A DNA stretch of 40,384 bases from positions 1,670,691 to 1,711,074 of the forward strand of contig CP070642.1 in the NCBI GenBank assembly GCA_020354105.1. The letters are read 5' to 3'. Shown piece by piece: positions 17,519 to 25,965 of the stretch. This DNA is from Chloroflexota bacterium. GTDB lineage: Bacteria; Chloroflexota; Dehalococcoidia; GIF9; UBA5629. A model generated the notes under the pieces. It did not search any database. It had not been told where the DNA came from and saw nothing but the letters and a program-made list of their open reading frames with translations. The translations under genes were made by a program, and so were the position numbers. Positions within the stretch are counted from its first letter, which is position 1; every line of letters starts with the position of its first letter.

Positions 17519-17649
17519 CTTTTTTTAGTCGATTGTTATTACGAGCCTCGATGCAATTGGGGCGTGGCAATCTCTCCCCGTCGTCAAATTGACGCTGTTA
17601 GTTTACAATGCTTGCCCCAAAAGTTAAAGCCGCTTATAATAAACGGCGG
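17519..17649. promoter_or_regulatory. intergenic region with tRNA-Pro promoter and a possible dispersed repeat
   Basis: A plus-strand promoter for tRNA-Pro is visible: TTGCCC (17612-17617), a 17-base spacer and a perfect TATAAT (17635-17640), placing the start about 3 bases before the tRNA. To its left a perfect palindrome CGTCAA-A-TTGACG lies at 17582-17594. A tract at about 17535-17580 (ACGAGCCTCGATGCAATTGG, then GCGTGGCAATCTC) resembles short dispersed intergenic repeats seen in many bacterial genomes. The repeat assignment is only by resemblance. Confidence 0.5.
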
Positions 17650-17726
17650 CGGGGCGTAGCGCAGCCTGGTAGCGCGCAGCGTTCGGGACGCTGAGGTCGG
17701 AGGTTCGAACCCTCTCGCCCCGACCA
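17650..17726 (+). tRNA. tRNA-Pro (anticodon CGG)
   Basis: A 77-base cloverleaf. The acceptor stem is CGGGGCG/CGCCCCG, the D stem GCGC/GCGC and the anticodon stem CAGCG/CGCTG with loop TTCGGGA (anticodon CGG). The T arm is GGAGG-TTCGAAC-CCTCT, followed by discriminator A and an encoded CCA. It has its own promoter (TATAAT ending at 17640). The 3' end lies two bases from the stop codon of the convergent mazG gene. Confidence 0.96.
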
Positions 17727-17728
17727 GT

Positions 17729-18508
17729 TCACTTCACCTTGCGTTTGGCTTCTTCCCACAAGGCGTTTTGCTCATCCAAAGACAGGCTGCCTAAATTGAT
17801 ACCGCGCTCACGGCAGATTTCTTCCATGCAGGCAAAGCGCCGGCAGAAGCGCTGGTTAGCCGATCGCAACGACATCTCCAAGTCTATATCCAGCCTGCGA
17901 GCTACGTTGGCAAGAGTGAAAAGCAAATCGCCGAACTCGTTGGCTCTCTCCTGCTGGTCGGGAGCCTGCTTAATCTCTGCCACCTCTTCAGCCAGCTTAT
18001 CTATGATTTGCTCCACCTTTTCCCAGTCAAAACCTACTCCGGCTACCCGCCGCTGAATAGACTGGCTGTACGCCAGGGCTGGCATTTGCTCAGGCACGCT
18101 GGCTAGAAGCGATTCTCCTTCATCCCGTTCTTCCTGCTTCAAAGCTTGCCAGTTTAGTTCCACCTCACCGGCATCCTGGACCTTCTGACCGCCAAAGACA
18201 TGAGGATGGCGATGTATCAGCTTGTCGCTAATACCCCGAGCAACATCGTCAATATCAAATTTCCCCGCTTCGTTGGCAATTTGGGCATGAAGCATAATCT
18301 GAAGCAGCAGGTCGCCTAATTCCTCGCACAGCTTTTGCGAAGTACCATCATCCAGAGCTTGTAGAACCTCATAGCATTCCTCAATCAAATACGGTTTTAA
18401 TGTGGTGTGCGTCTGTTTTTTATCCCACGGGCAGCCATCCGGGCCACGCAGCCTAGCAATAATTCCCTTGAGTTCAGCGAAGCTATCCAGTTTCTTTTTC
18501 GCAGGCAA
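17729..18508 (-). CDS. mazG: nucleoside triphosphate pyrophosphohydrolase MazG
   Basis: 259 residues with two tandem all-alpha NTP-pyrophosphatase domains. It hydrolyses NTPs/dNTPs to monophosphates and PPi, cleaning the nucleotide pool. The first domain has RGPDGCPWDKKQTHTTLKPY, the metal-binding EECYE and EELGDLLLQ. The second has VGFDWEKVEQIIDKLAEEVAEIK and NEFGDLLFTLANVARRL. Length is that of E. coli MazG. It starts at TTG 18508 with a GGGAGA SD. A promoter lies at 18546-18575. Confidence 0.93.
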   Translation of the reverse strand: MPAKKKLDSFAELKGIIARLRGPDGCPWDKKQTHTTLKPYLIEECYEVLQALDDGTSQKLCEELGDLLLQIMLHAQIANEAGKFDIDDVARGISDKLIHRHPHVFGGQKVQDAGEVELNWQALKQEERDEGESLLASVPEQMPALAYSQSIQRRVAGVGFDWEKVEQIIDKLAEEVAEIKQAPDQQERANEFGDLLFTLANVARRLDIDLEMSLRSANQRFCRRFACMEEICRERGINLGSLSLDEQNALWEEAKRKVK

Positions 18509-18545
18509 GGTGTGTCTCCCACTGATAATTGATTGTCCCGGCGCA

Positions 18546-18575
18546 ATTATAATCGGGGGAGCTATAGATTGGCAA
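18546..18575 (-). promoter_or_regulatory. promoter of mazG
   Basis: On the minus strand TTGCCA (18570-18575; five of six) and a perfect TATAAT (18546-18551) are separated by 18 bases, about 40 bases before the mazG start. It lies between mazG and the terminator that ends the fmt-protease transcript. Confidence 0.7.
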
Positions 18576-18578
18576 TTA

Positions 18579-18620
18579 CCAAATAATAAACCCCCTGAAA
18601 AGAAATCTTCCCAGGGGGTT
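18579..18620 (-). terminator. intrinsic terminator of the fmt-protease operon
   Basis: AACCCCCTG (18589-18597) and CAGGGGGTT (18612-18620) form a perfect 9-base stem with a 14-base loop. On the minus strand it is followed by TTTATTATTT. It lies 25 bases after the stop of the protease gene. Confidence 0.75.
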
Positions 18621-18644
18621 GGGACAAACAGACAGAAACAGAGC

Positions 18645-19361
18645 TTATCTTCTCATGCCCATGGCCATCATGACGAAAAAGAATAATTGAGCCACCGCCT
18701 GGAGAGTAGCTGCTACATAGGTCAAGGCGGCAGCCGATAGAACAGCGCTGGCTCCGTCATACTCCTGAGCAGAAACCATGCCGGTGCTGCGTAACATCTG
18801 CCGCGCCCGATTGCTGGCATTAAACTCGACGGGCAGTGTCACCAGGCTGAAAATCACTGCCAATGAAAAGAGAAAAACGCCCGCCCAGATAACAGTTATG
18901 CCGAACTCGGCGCCAAGCACCATCAGAATCAAACCCAAGAAAATGCAAATGGTGCCGAAACTGCTGCCCACGTTAGCCGCCGGCACCAGAGAAGAGCGAA
19001 ATCTCAGAAAGGCATAGCCGGCCTTATCCTGAACAGCATGCCCCACCTCGTGAGCCACTATTCCAAGCGCGGCGACAGATGGTGTATTAGCCACCGCTGG
19101 CGAGAGGCGCAACACTTTTTTACGCGGGTCGTAGTGGTCTCCCAGCCTGCTTTTCACACCTTCAACTCTGACATTATTCAAGTTGCTGGCACTAAGCAGC
19201 ATTCCGGCTGCCTCAGCACCGGTGATATGCTGAGAATTAGCCAGCTTGGAATATTTTTTAAAGGCTGAATTCACCTTTATCTGGGCATAAATCATGAAGA
19301 TAAGCGGCGGCAGCATTATAAGAAACCACATAAGAAACCAATTCGAGTCGAAGAAAAACAT
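18645..19361 (-). CDS. membrane zinc metallopeptidase, YugP family
   Basis: 238 residues of the PF04298/YugP type. An N-terminal membrane helix (about 8-27) is followed by a soluble part with SRLGDHYDPRKKVLRLSP and the zinc motif HEVGH (104-108). Then come two central hydrophobic segments (about 130-175), LPVEFNASNRA and a hydrophobic C-terminus. The family is predicted to be a membrane-bound Zn-dependent protease, and its substrates are not known. It follows fmt by 53 bases, with SD AGGAGGG, and ends just before a terminator. Confidence 0.9.
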   Translation of the reverse strand: MFFFDSNWFLMWFLIMLPPLIFMIYAQIKVNSAFKKYSKLANSQHITGAEAAGMLLSASNLNNVRVEGVKSRLGDHYDPRKKVLRLSPAVANTPSVAALGIVAHEVGHAVQDKAGYAFLRFRSSLVPAANVGSSFGTICIFLGLILMVLGAEFGITVIWAGVFLFSLAVIFSLVTLPVEFNASNRARQMLRSTGMVSAQEYDGASAVLSAAALTYVAATLQAVAQLFFFVMMAMGMRR

Positions 19362-19414
19362 CTTCTAAATCCCTCCTGGATACCATTTAATTTTAATCAA
19401 AGGGTAAAATCCTG

Positions 19415-20359
19415 TCAAAGCAAACTGCTGCCAACGAAATCTCGTTGCCCTCGCACAAACTCTTCCGCTGACATTTCCCGCTTCCCTTCCAACTGGACCG
19501 TCAACAGCCCTAAAACTCCATCCCCGGTTCCAACTCCAACCGTCGCCAGTGCTGGTGGAGACAGAGCTATAACCTTACCAGGTTCGCCAGACTTCTCGCC
19601 ATACAGCGGCACCACTTTGCCAAGCTCTAAACGTTTACCTCGCCACCAGGTATAGCAACCCGGCCAGGGGTCAAAGGCGCGGACTCGTCGCCATAATTCC
19701 AGGGTCGAAAGCCGCCAGTCTATCTCTCCATCACTTTTATTGATGACTTTGCTGTAACTGGCCCGTCTTTCATCCTGAGGCTGTGGCTTAATTCGCCCAT
19801 CAACCCACAAGGGCAATGTCTCCGAGAGTAACTGAGCGCCTGTTTGGGCCAGCTTGCTGGTAAGCAAACCGGTTGTATCATCAGCAGATATCAGCACCTC
19901 CCTTTGATTCAAAATGGGGCCGGTATCCATACCGGCATCCATCAGCATAATAGTAGCCCCGCTGATTTCGTCTCCTTGCAAGATAGCTGTAGCCACAGGC
20001 GAAGCACCTCTGTATAGAGGCAGAAGGGAGGGGTGGACATTCAGGCAACCAAGTTTGGGCAAATCTAAAATTTCAGCCGGCAGAATCTGTCCAAAAGCCG
20101 CCACTACAATCAGGGCAGGAGCAAAGTCAGCCAGTCCCTCAACTGTGCCAGCAGCTTTCAAGCTCTCAGGCTGAACCACCTTCAGCCCCTGAGATAGAGC
20201 CAGTTGCTTTACGGGAGACGACTTGACTACCTGCCCTCTTCCAGCCTTTCTGTCTGGCTGCGTATACACGGCAACCACCTGGTAAGCACTAAGAATCAAT
20301 GCCTCCAAACTGGGGACAGCGAACTCCGGAGTGCCCATAAAAATTATGCGCTTTGCCAT
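19415..20359 (-). CDS. fmt: methionyl-tRNA formyltransferase
   Basis: A 314-residue enzyme that formylates initiator Met-tRNA with 10-formyl-tetrahydrofolate. It has the N-terminal IIFMGTPEFAVPSLEAL, the active-site LNVHPSLLPLYRGASPVATAI, LMDAGMDTGPIL, and the C-terminal OB-like tRNA-binding domain (about 205-314; RVRAFDPWPGCYT). Length is typical. It is the first gene of a two-gene operon with the YugP-type protease and is divergent from dnaA. A minus-strand TTGACA at 20403-20408 may belong to its promoter. Confidence 0.95.
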   Translation of the reverse strand: MAKRIIFMGTPEFAVPSLEALILSAYQVVAVYTQPDRKAGRGQVVKSSPVKQLALSQGLKVVQPESLKAAGTVEGLADFAPALIVVAAFGQILPAEILDLPKLGCLNVHPSLLPLYRGASPVATAILQGDEISGATIMLMDAGMDTGPILNQREVLISADDTTGLLTSKLAQTGAQLLSETLPLWVDGRIKPQPQDERRASYSKVINKSDGEIDWRLSTLELWRRVRAFDPWPGCYTWWRGKRLELGKVVPLYGEKSGEPGKVIALSPPALATVGVGTGDGVLGLLTVQLEGKREMSAEEFVRGQRDFVGSSLL

Positions 20360-20619
20360 GACAACAACAGTTTAACAAAATTTTTCATAACTTTCTCCAT
20401 TATGTCAAAAAACCCCTTGACACCCAAAGATACCACTGTGTTACTCTAATGGGGTCGTGGTGCGGGTCTCCCGGTCTATTTCTTAAAAAATTATCCATTA
20501 TTTTTTGCTTGCAGTCTTATACGTAGATTGTGGGGCTCAACAATCCAAAAACGCATTGGGGTTGGGGGATTTTTGTTTCATTTGCGGGATTTTTTAAACC
20601 AATTTTGGCAGGTAATGAG
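20360..20619. promoter_or_regulatory. fmt/dnaA divergent intergenic region
   Basis: Two divergent TTGACA boxes are present: minus strand 20403-20408 (with AAAAAT 17 bases on, toward fmt) and plus strand 20417-20422 (toward dnaA, no clean -10). TTATCCATT at about 20488-20496 differs from the DnaA box TTATCCACA at its last two C/A positions and might allow autoregulation. An in-frame GTG at 20530 exists, but the 30 residues it would add are unlike DnaA. No ORF is supported here. Confidence 0.4.
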
Positions 20620-21978
20620 TTGAAGTCAGCACAAGAAATCTGGGAAGCCGCTCTAGGGGAACTTCAACTCCAAGTAAATAAGCCGAACTATGATACCTGG
20701 CTTAAGGACACCAGCGGCATAAGCTACAAGGAAGATGTCTTTGTTATCGGTGTCCCTAATGTCTTCATCGCCGAATGGCTAAGAAGTCGCCTCCACTCCC
20801 TGATTAAAAGGACCTTAACCAGCATTACCGGCAAGACCATTGACGTCCAATTTGCCATTCGAGCTCTCAGCCAGGATATCTGCCCAACACCTGCTCACCA
20901 AGCTGACGGCGGGATAAGCGCTAGGCTCAAGGAACCGATCACACCAGCGTTCAGACTAAATTCAAAATACAACTTTGACAGCTTTGTAGTCGGGGAATGC
21001 AACCGTCTGGCTTACGCAGCAGCTCTAGAGATTTCTGAGGACCCAGGAAACAAATACAACCCGCTCTATATCTACGGTGACACTGGCACAGGCAAGACTC
21101 ACCTGCTGCATGCCATAGGACACACAGCCAAAGCTAAGGGCTTTCGCATACTCCTGGCTAGCGCCGAGCAGTTTACTAACCAATTTGTAATCGCCCTCAA
21201 GAACAACAAGATCGATGACTTCCACCGCAAGTTCAGGAGTGCCGACTTCTTGCTGGTGGATGATATTCAATTCCTGAGTGGCAAAACACAAACCCAGGAA
21301 TGCTTACTATATATTTTCAACGACCTTTACGAAAATAACTGCCAGATGGTAATGACCAGTGACCGTCCGCCAAAAGCCATATCCTCGGTCACCAAGAAAT
21401 TAAAGTCCCGGCTCGAGTGGGGGCTTATCGCCGACTTGGAGATGCCGGATTTGGAAACGCGCCTGGCCATCCTGAGAGTTAAAGCGCGGCAATTGAACGC
21501 GTCTCTTCCACCGGATGTTCTACGGTTTCTAGCAACGCAGTTCCAGCACAATACCCGGGAATTAGAAGGTGCCCTTACTAGAGTAGTAACTTACTCTAGG
21601 CTGAGCGGCACAAAAGTAGATATGCACCTAACCACACAATCACTGGCGGACATAATACCGCAAGACAGCAGGTACGAAACCAAATTTACGCCAAAGCGCA
21701 TAATGACCACCATAGCTAACTACTACGACATCGACCTCGAAGGATTAACAGGCAAACGGAGAGACAAGAAATCCGTATTAGCCCGCCAGATCACCATGTA
21801 CCTGTTGCGCGAGCAAAACCACTGTAGCCTGGCAGAAATCGGCAAAATATTAGGAGGCCGAGACCACACGACCATAATTCACGGCTACGATAAAATCGTT
21901 GCAGAACTAGATGTTAATCCACAAATTCGCGACTCAATCAAAGAAATCCGCCAAAAATTGAACCCCAAAAGAACTTAA
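20620..21978 (+). CDS. dnaA: chromosomal replication initiator DnaA
   Basis: A 452-residue AAA+ initiator that binds DnaA boxes and opens oriC. Domain I is the N-terminal QEIWEAALGELQLQ with NYDTWL. Walker A is GDTGTGKT (153-160), Walker B LLVDDIQF (211-218), and the domain IV DNA-binding signature GGRDHTTIIHGY (412-423). I chose TTG 20620 because the reading then begins LKSAQEIWEAALGEL, as DnaA does, with GCAGGT upstream as a weak SD. A GTG at 20530 in the same frame would add an atypical leader. It is not followed by dnaN. Instead a putative oriC and obg follow. Confidence 0.95.
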   Translation: MKSAQEIWEAALGELQLQVNKPNYDTWLKDTSGISYKEDVFVIGVPNVFIAEWLRSRLHSLIKRTLTSITGKTIDVQFAIRALSQDICPTPAHQADGGISARLKEPITPAFRLNSKYNFDSFVVGECNRLAYAAALEISEDPGNKYNPLYIYGDTGTGKTHLLHAIGHTAKAKGFRILLASAEQFTNQFVIALKNNKIDDFHRKFRSADFLLVDDIQFLSGKTQTQECLLYIFNDLYENNCQMVMTSDRPPKAISSVTKKLKSRLEWGLIADLEMPDLETRLAILRVKARQLNASLPPDVLRFLATQFQHNTRELEGALTRVVTYSRLSGTKVDMHLTTQSLADIIPQDSRYETKFTPKRIMTTIANYYDIDLEGLTGKRRDKKSVLARQITMYLLREQNHCSLAEIGKILGGRDHTTIIHGYDKIVAELDVNPQIRDSIKEIRQKLNPKRT

Positions 21979-22186
21979 TCCACATTTTGACACAGGCGCT
22001 TGTGGAAAAATGGCGCGAGGCAGTGGATAACTTCTCCAACTCTGTTGATAACCTTCCGTATTGCAGATTGAAATATCGGGACTTTCCGCCCATAATATAC
22101 TTCCATTCACATAATGACACTTCTTAATAGTATTATTATAGGAATTACATCTCTAATAGATATAAAGATATTATAAGGATACTAGT
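21976..22186. other. putative chromosomal replication origin (oriC)
   Basis: The 208-base gap after dnaA holds four sites that differ by one base from the DnaA box TTATCCACA: TAATCCACA (21976-21984) and, in reverse orientation, TGTGGAAAA (22001-22009), AGTGGATAA (22022-22030) and TGTTGATAA (22043-22051). The last three begin exactly 21 bases apart. An AT-rich tract at about 22,120-22,180 follows and could be the unwinding element. Location beside dnaA and the change of strand composition here support the call. No perfect DnaA box is present. Confidence 0.65.
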
Positions 22187-23248
22187 TTGGTGGATAGAGT
22201 AAATATTATAGTACTTGGGGGTGGGGGAGGTGATGGGGTAGTTGGTTTCCGTCATGAGAAGTTTGTACCGCTTGGTGGTCCCGATGGTGGTGATGGAGGA
22301 TATGGTGGGAGCGTCTACATTGTTGCAGACAGGAGTGTAACTACTCTGAATTATTTTAGACGTAAGAGGCAGTTTAGGGCGATGTCCGGGAAGAGCGGAG
22401 GTAAGCAGAAGAAGCATGGCGCAAAGGGCGATGACCTTACAATTAAAGTGCCGCTGGGAACCATGGTATTTCTTGAGGAAGATGAGCAGGAAACGCTGTT
22501 GGCTGATTTGAGCCAGCAGGGTCAGAAGATTCTGGTGGCTAAAGGGGGTCGTGGTGGTTTAGGAAATGTTCATTTCGCTACGTCCAGAAATCAGGCTCCT
22601 AAAACTGCTACTAAGGGTGAACCTGGCGAAGAATATCACCTTGTCCTTGACCTTAAACTTATTGCCGATGTGGGCATTATCGGCTATCCTAATGCAGGTA
22701 AATCCACCCTTTTATCTGCTCTATCCAAAGCCAGGCCGAAAATTGCCGATTATCCATTCACCACTATTGAGCCAATTTTTGGTGTGGTTGAAGTAGGCAT
22801 GAAGGTGTTTATTTTGGCGGAGATACCCGGGCTGGTAGATGGTGCGCATTTGGGCAAGGGATTGGGGCATGAATTTCTGCGTCATGCTGAGAGAACTAAG
22901 GTCTTGCTCCATCTTATCGATGGTAGCTCCCCCGATATAATTGATAATATGAACAAGCTGAGCACGGAGCTGGCTTTATACAAGCCGGAAATGGAGCGAA
23001 AGCCTAGGTTTGTGGTAGTAAACAAGATAGATTTACCGGAGGTTCAAACTAGACTGACGGAGATTAGACAGCTTTTCGGTTCTGTGGGTGTAACGGTCTT
23101 CTTTGTTTCGGCGATGACCAAGGAAGGGTTACCTGAGCTTATGTCAGAAATAATCAAGGGGCTGGAGATGGTCCGAGAAGAATCTGCTGGTTCGGGGGAG
23201 CCAATAGCTGTTTTCCGACCTAAACCCAGGGTGAGGCGAGGTAAATAA
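22187..23248 (+). CDS. obg: Obg family GTPase (ribosome assembly)
   Basis: 353 residues. The glycine-rich Obg fold is N-terminal (VLGGGGGDGVVGFRHEKFVP, GGPDGGDGG, KGGRGGLGN). The GTPase domain has G1 GYPNAGKS, switch regions YPFTTIEP, G3 AEIPG, which carries Glu where Asp is usual, and G4 NKIDLP. The C-terminal OCT domain is absent or minimal, since the protein ends shortly after the G domain in a basic tail. Obg acts in 50S assembly and stress control. The start is TTG 22187 (GTG 22190 is an alternative) with AAGGAT upstream. The stop overlaps the nadD start (TAATG). Confidence 0.94.
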   Translation: MVDRVNIIVLGGGGGDGVVGFRHEKFVPLGGPDGGDGGYGGSVYIVADRSVTTLNYFRRKRQFRAMSGKSGGKQKKHGAKGDDLTIKVPLGTMVFLEEDEQETLLADLSQQGQKILVAKGGRGGLGNVHFATSRNQAPKTATKGEPGEEYHLVLDLKLIADVGIIGYPNAGKSTLLSALSKARPKIADYPFTTIEPIFGVVEVGMKVFILAEIPGLVDGAHLGKGLGHEFLRHAERTKVLLHLIDGSSPDIIDNMNKLSTELALYKPEMERKPRFVVVNKIDLPEVQTRLTEIRQLFGSVGVTVFFVSAMTKEGLPELMSEIIKGLEMVREESAGSGEPIAVFRPKPRVRRGK

Positions 23249-23856
23249 TGAAAATAGGTGTATTAGGCGGCACTTTCGACCCTATTCATTCAGGGCATCT
23301 TGTCATAGCTGAAGAAGCTAGGCTAAGGCTCAAGCTCGCCAGGGTACTCTTTGTTCCTGCGAGGCAGCAATGGCTCAAGACAGGTAGGGAAATTGCACCA
23401 GCAACTCACCGTATAGAGATGGTGAAGCTGGCGATTGCTAACAATCCTTATTTTGAGGTTTCAACTGTCGAAACCGACCGCCCCGGGCCTTCTTATAGTG
23501 TAGAGACCATGGCTATTTTGCAGCAGCGATTAGGTGCTGAGGTAAAGATTTTCTTCGTAGTCGGCTGGGATAGCTTGGCTGAGTTGCCTCAATGGAAGGA
23601 GCCGGACGGGCTAATTCAGCTCTGTAAGCTGGTGGCGGTTACCAGGCCGGGTTTCAACCGCCCGGATTTAAAGGCTTTGGAATCATTTGTTCCCGGAGTA
23701 ACTCGGAGTGTGGTCTGGCTTGATATAGCGCCAGTTGACATCAGTTCTTCGGACATACGATATAGAGTAGCTCAGGGGTTATCTATTAAAGGCCTGGTAC
23801 CTGATGAGGTGGAGAGTTATATAAAGGAAAGGAAACTGTACCGGGAGCAGAAGTAA
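23248..23856 (+). CDS. nadD: nicotinate-nucleotide adenylyltransferase
   Basis: A 202-residue nucleotidyltransferase that makes deamido-NAD from nicotinate mononucleotide and ATP. It has the N-terminal GGTFDPIHSGHL with the HxGH-type motif, PARQQWLK, SYSVETMAIL, VVGWDSLAELPQWKEPDGL, and the C-terminal ISSSDIRYRV (ISSTxxR motif). Its ATG overlaps the obg stop by one base, so translation is likely coupled. The obg-nadD pairing is common in bacteria. Confidence 0.95.
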   Translation: MKIGVLGGTFDPIHSGHLVIAEEARLRLKLARVLFVPARQQWLKTGREIAPATHRIEMVKLAIANNPYFEVSTVETDRPGPSYSVETMAILQQRLGAEVKIFFVVGWDSLAELPQWKEPDGLIQLCKLVAVTRPGFNRPDLKALESFVPGVTRSVVWLDIAPVDISSSDIRYRVAQGLSIKGLVPDEVESYIKERKLYREQK

Positions 23857-23867
23857 AGCCTGACAAG

Positions 23868-25799
23868 CTAGATGTCCAGGTTTCTGACACTTTTGGCGTG
23901 GGCCTGGATGAATGATTTTCTGGGTGGCACTTCGCTGCCCATGAGCATATGGAATACCCTGTCGGCCGCCATGGCATCTTCGATTTCCACCTTGAGCAAA
24001 GTTCGCGATGCCGGGTTCATGGTGGTGTCCCAGAGCTGCACGGCGCTCATTTCTCCCAATCCCTTATAGCGCTGTACTTCTAGTTTGTTGCTTTTAAGCT
24101 CCTGGAGCTTGGCCTCCTTTTCTTGCTCTGAGTAAATCCAGAATTGTTGCTTGCCCGCTTGGATGCGGTAGAGAGGTGGCTGTGCGATGAAAAGGTGGCC
24201 CTGGCTTATTAGCTCTGCCATGTTGCGGTAGAAGAAGGTGAGAAGCAGTGTCCGTATATGAGAACCGTCGACGTCGGCATCAGTCATGATTATTATGCGG
24301 TGGTAGCGTAGTCGGGAGAAGTCGACCTGGTCACCAATGCCGGCTCCTACCGCGGTTATAATGGCACGGATTTCTTCATGTTCCAGAATCTTGTCTTTAG
24401 GAGCCTTCTCCACATTAAGGATTTTACCTCGTAACGGTAAAATAGCTTGGAAACGGCGGTCTCGTCCCTGCTTGGCTGAACCTCCGGCTGAGTCACCCTC
24501 AACCAGGTAAAGCTCACACTCGCGAGGGTCGGTCTCTGAACAGCCAGCCAGCTTTCCGGGCAGAGTGCCGCCTTCTAATCCGCTTCTCTTAAAGATAAGG
24601 TCGCGAGCCTTTTTAGCTGCCTCTCTGGCTTTAGCTGAAACTAGGCACTTATCTATGATTGATTTTGCGTCATCGGGATGCTGCTCCAGATACAGCGAAA
24701 GTCCATCAGCCACTATGGCTTCGACCTGCGTCTTTATTTCAGGATTGCCTAATTTAGCTTTAGTTTGTCCCTCAAACTGTGGTTCAACAAGCTTAACACT
24801 GATGACCGATGTCAGCCCGTCGCGAACATCATCACCTATCAGATTGGGGTCGGAATCCTTCAGCAGCTTGTTTTTCCGGGCATAGTCGTTCAGTACGCGG
24901 GTTAGCGCTGAGCGAAATCCGGTGAGATGGCTGCCGCCATCTATCGTATTGACGCAGTTGGCAAAGCTAATCGTGGATTCAGAAAAGCCGTCATTGTATT
25001 GCAGTGCTACTTCTACAACGGTGCTGTTCATTGTGCCGGATATGTAGATGGGCTGGTTATTTAGTACTTGCCTGTCTTTATTGAACCGGGCGACAAGGCT
25101 GGCTATACCACCTTCAAATAGGAACGTTGCCTCCTGGTCGGTTCTCTCATCTTTGAAGCTTATTTCCAGGTTCTTGTTCAGAAAAGCCAGCTCTTTGAGA
25201 CGCTCGCGGATTGTGTCAAAGTGGTAGTTAATCTCACCGAAGATTTCAGTGTCGGCCATGAAAGTGATGATGGTCCCCGTTTTATCGGTATCGCCGATAG
25301 CTTCTAAATCGCAGGTAGGGTTACCCCGTTCATATTTCTGACAGTAGACTTTCCCCTCTCGATTAACCTGGGCATTGAGCCAGGCAGACAGGGCGTTTAC
25401 CACTGAAGCACCAACGCCATGCAAGCCGCTGGATACTGTATAAGTGCGGCCGCCAAATTTGGCTCCAGCGTGTAGCCGGGTCATCACTGCCTCTAGTGCC
25501 GAGGTATTAGTTGTCGGGTGAACGTCCACCGGTATACCCCGGCCATTGTCGATAACTGTTACCGAGCTGTCTTCATGAATTATTACCTCGGTTCTGTCAC
25601 AATAGCCGGCCATTGCCTCGTCTATGCTGTTGTAGACAATCTCATATACCAGATGGTGCAGACCGTGTTCATCTGTGCTGCCAATGTACATGCCCGGGCG
25701 GCGGCGCACCGCCTCCAGGCCGTCCAGAATACGGATATCCTCTGCGGTGTAATCTTCGGAAGTGTTATTGTTTGTATTTTTGTTAGCTTTTTTTGACAT
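23868..25799 (-). CDS. gyrB: DNA gyrase subunit B
   Basis: A 643-residue ATPase subunit of gyrase. The GHKL ATP-binding part has YNSIDEAMAGY, VIDNGRGIPVDVHP and SSGLHGVGASVVNAL. The transducer domain carries an active-site Lys in QTKAKLGNPE. The TOPRIM part has YLVEGDSAGGSAKQGRDR and MTDADVDGSHI, and the family tail is QRYKGLGEMSAVQLW. It is the short (about 640-residue) Gram-positive-like form without the E. coli insertion. It is convergent with nadD (11-base gap) and preceded by a structured leader (25852-25911). The SD is weak. It is not adjacent to gyrA. Confidence 0.96.
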   Translation of the reverse strand: MSKKANKNTNNNTSEDYTAEDIRILDGLEAVRRRPGMYIGSTDEHGLHHLVYEIVYNSIDEAMAGYCDRTEVIIHEDSSVTVIDNGRGIPVDVHPTTNTSALEAVMTRLHAGAKFGGRTYTVSSGLHGVGASVVNALSAWLNAQVNREGKVYCQKYERGNPTCDLEAIGDTDKTGTIITFMADTEIFGEINYHFDTIRERLKELAFLNKNLEISFKDERTDQEATFLFEGGIASLVARFNKDRQVLNNQPIYISGTMNSTVVEVALQYNDGFSESTISFANCVNTIDGGSHLTGFRSALTRVLNDYARKNKLLKDSDPNLIGDDVRDGLTSVISVKLVEPQFEGQTKAKLGNPEIKTQVEAIVADGLSLYLEQHPDDAKSIIDKCLVSAKAREAAKKARDLIFKRSGLEGGTLPGKLAGCSETDPRECELYLVEGDSAGGSAKQGRDRRFQAILPLRGKILNVEKAPKDKILEHEEIRAIITAVGAGIGDQVDFSRLRYHRIIIMTDADVDGSHIRTLLLTFFYRNMAELISQGHLFIAQPPLYRIQAGKQQFWIYSEQEKEAKLQELKSNKLEVQRYKGLGEMSAVQLWDTTMNPASRTLLKVEIEDAMAADRVFHMLMGSEVPPRKSFIQAHAKSVRNLDI

Positions 25800-25851
25800 G
25801 CGCTATAGAAAAATCCTTCAAGAGCTTTGGTGATTCATCGGTAATTCTAGA

Positions 25852-25911
25852 TTGGACATAATGGGGAAGCAGGCACCCTCCCAATCCCACATTTAGTGCC
25901 TGCTAGTCCAA
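25852..25911 (-). promoter_or_regulatory. nested inverted repeat in the gyrB leader
   Basis: AGCAGGCAC (25868-25876) and GTGCCTGCT (25896-25904) form a perfect 9-base stem with a 19-base loop. An outer pair TTGGAC (25852-25857) and GTCCAA (25906-25911) adds 6 more base pairs across an asymmetric bulge. It lies about 50 bases before gyrB. An extended -10 (TGG-TAAAAT, minus strand, 25938-25946) is just upstream, so the hairpin would be inside the transcript. No U-run follows. A supercoiling- or attenuation-linked role is inference. Confidence 0.6.
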
Positions 25912-25965
25912 AATGTACAAGGGATTGCATTGACTTAATTTTACCACATCTTCGCGGAAACTGAA

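Noticed and set aside
20530..20619. GTG 20530 as the dnaA start
   Set aside because: The 30 extra residues are hydrophobic and unlike any DnaA N-terminus. The TTG at 20620 gives the usual domain I start.
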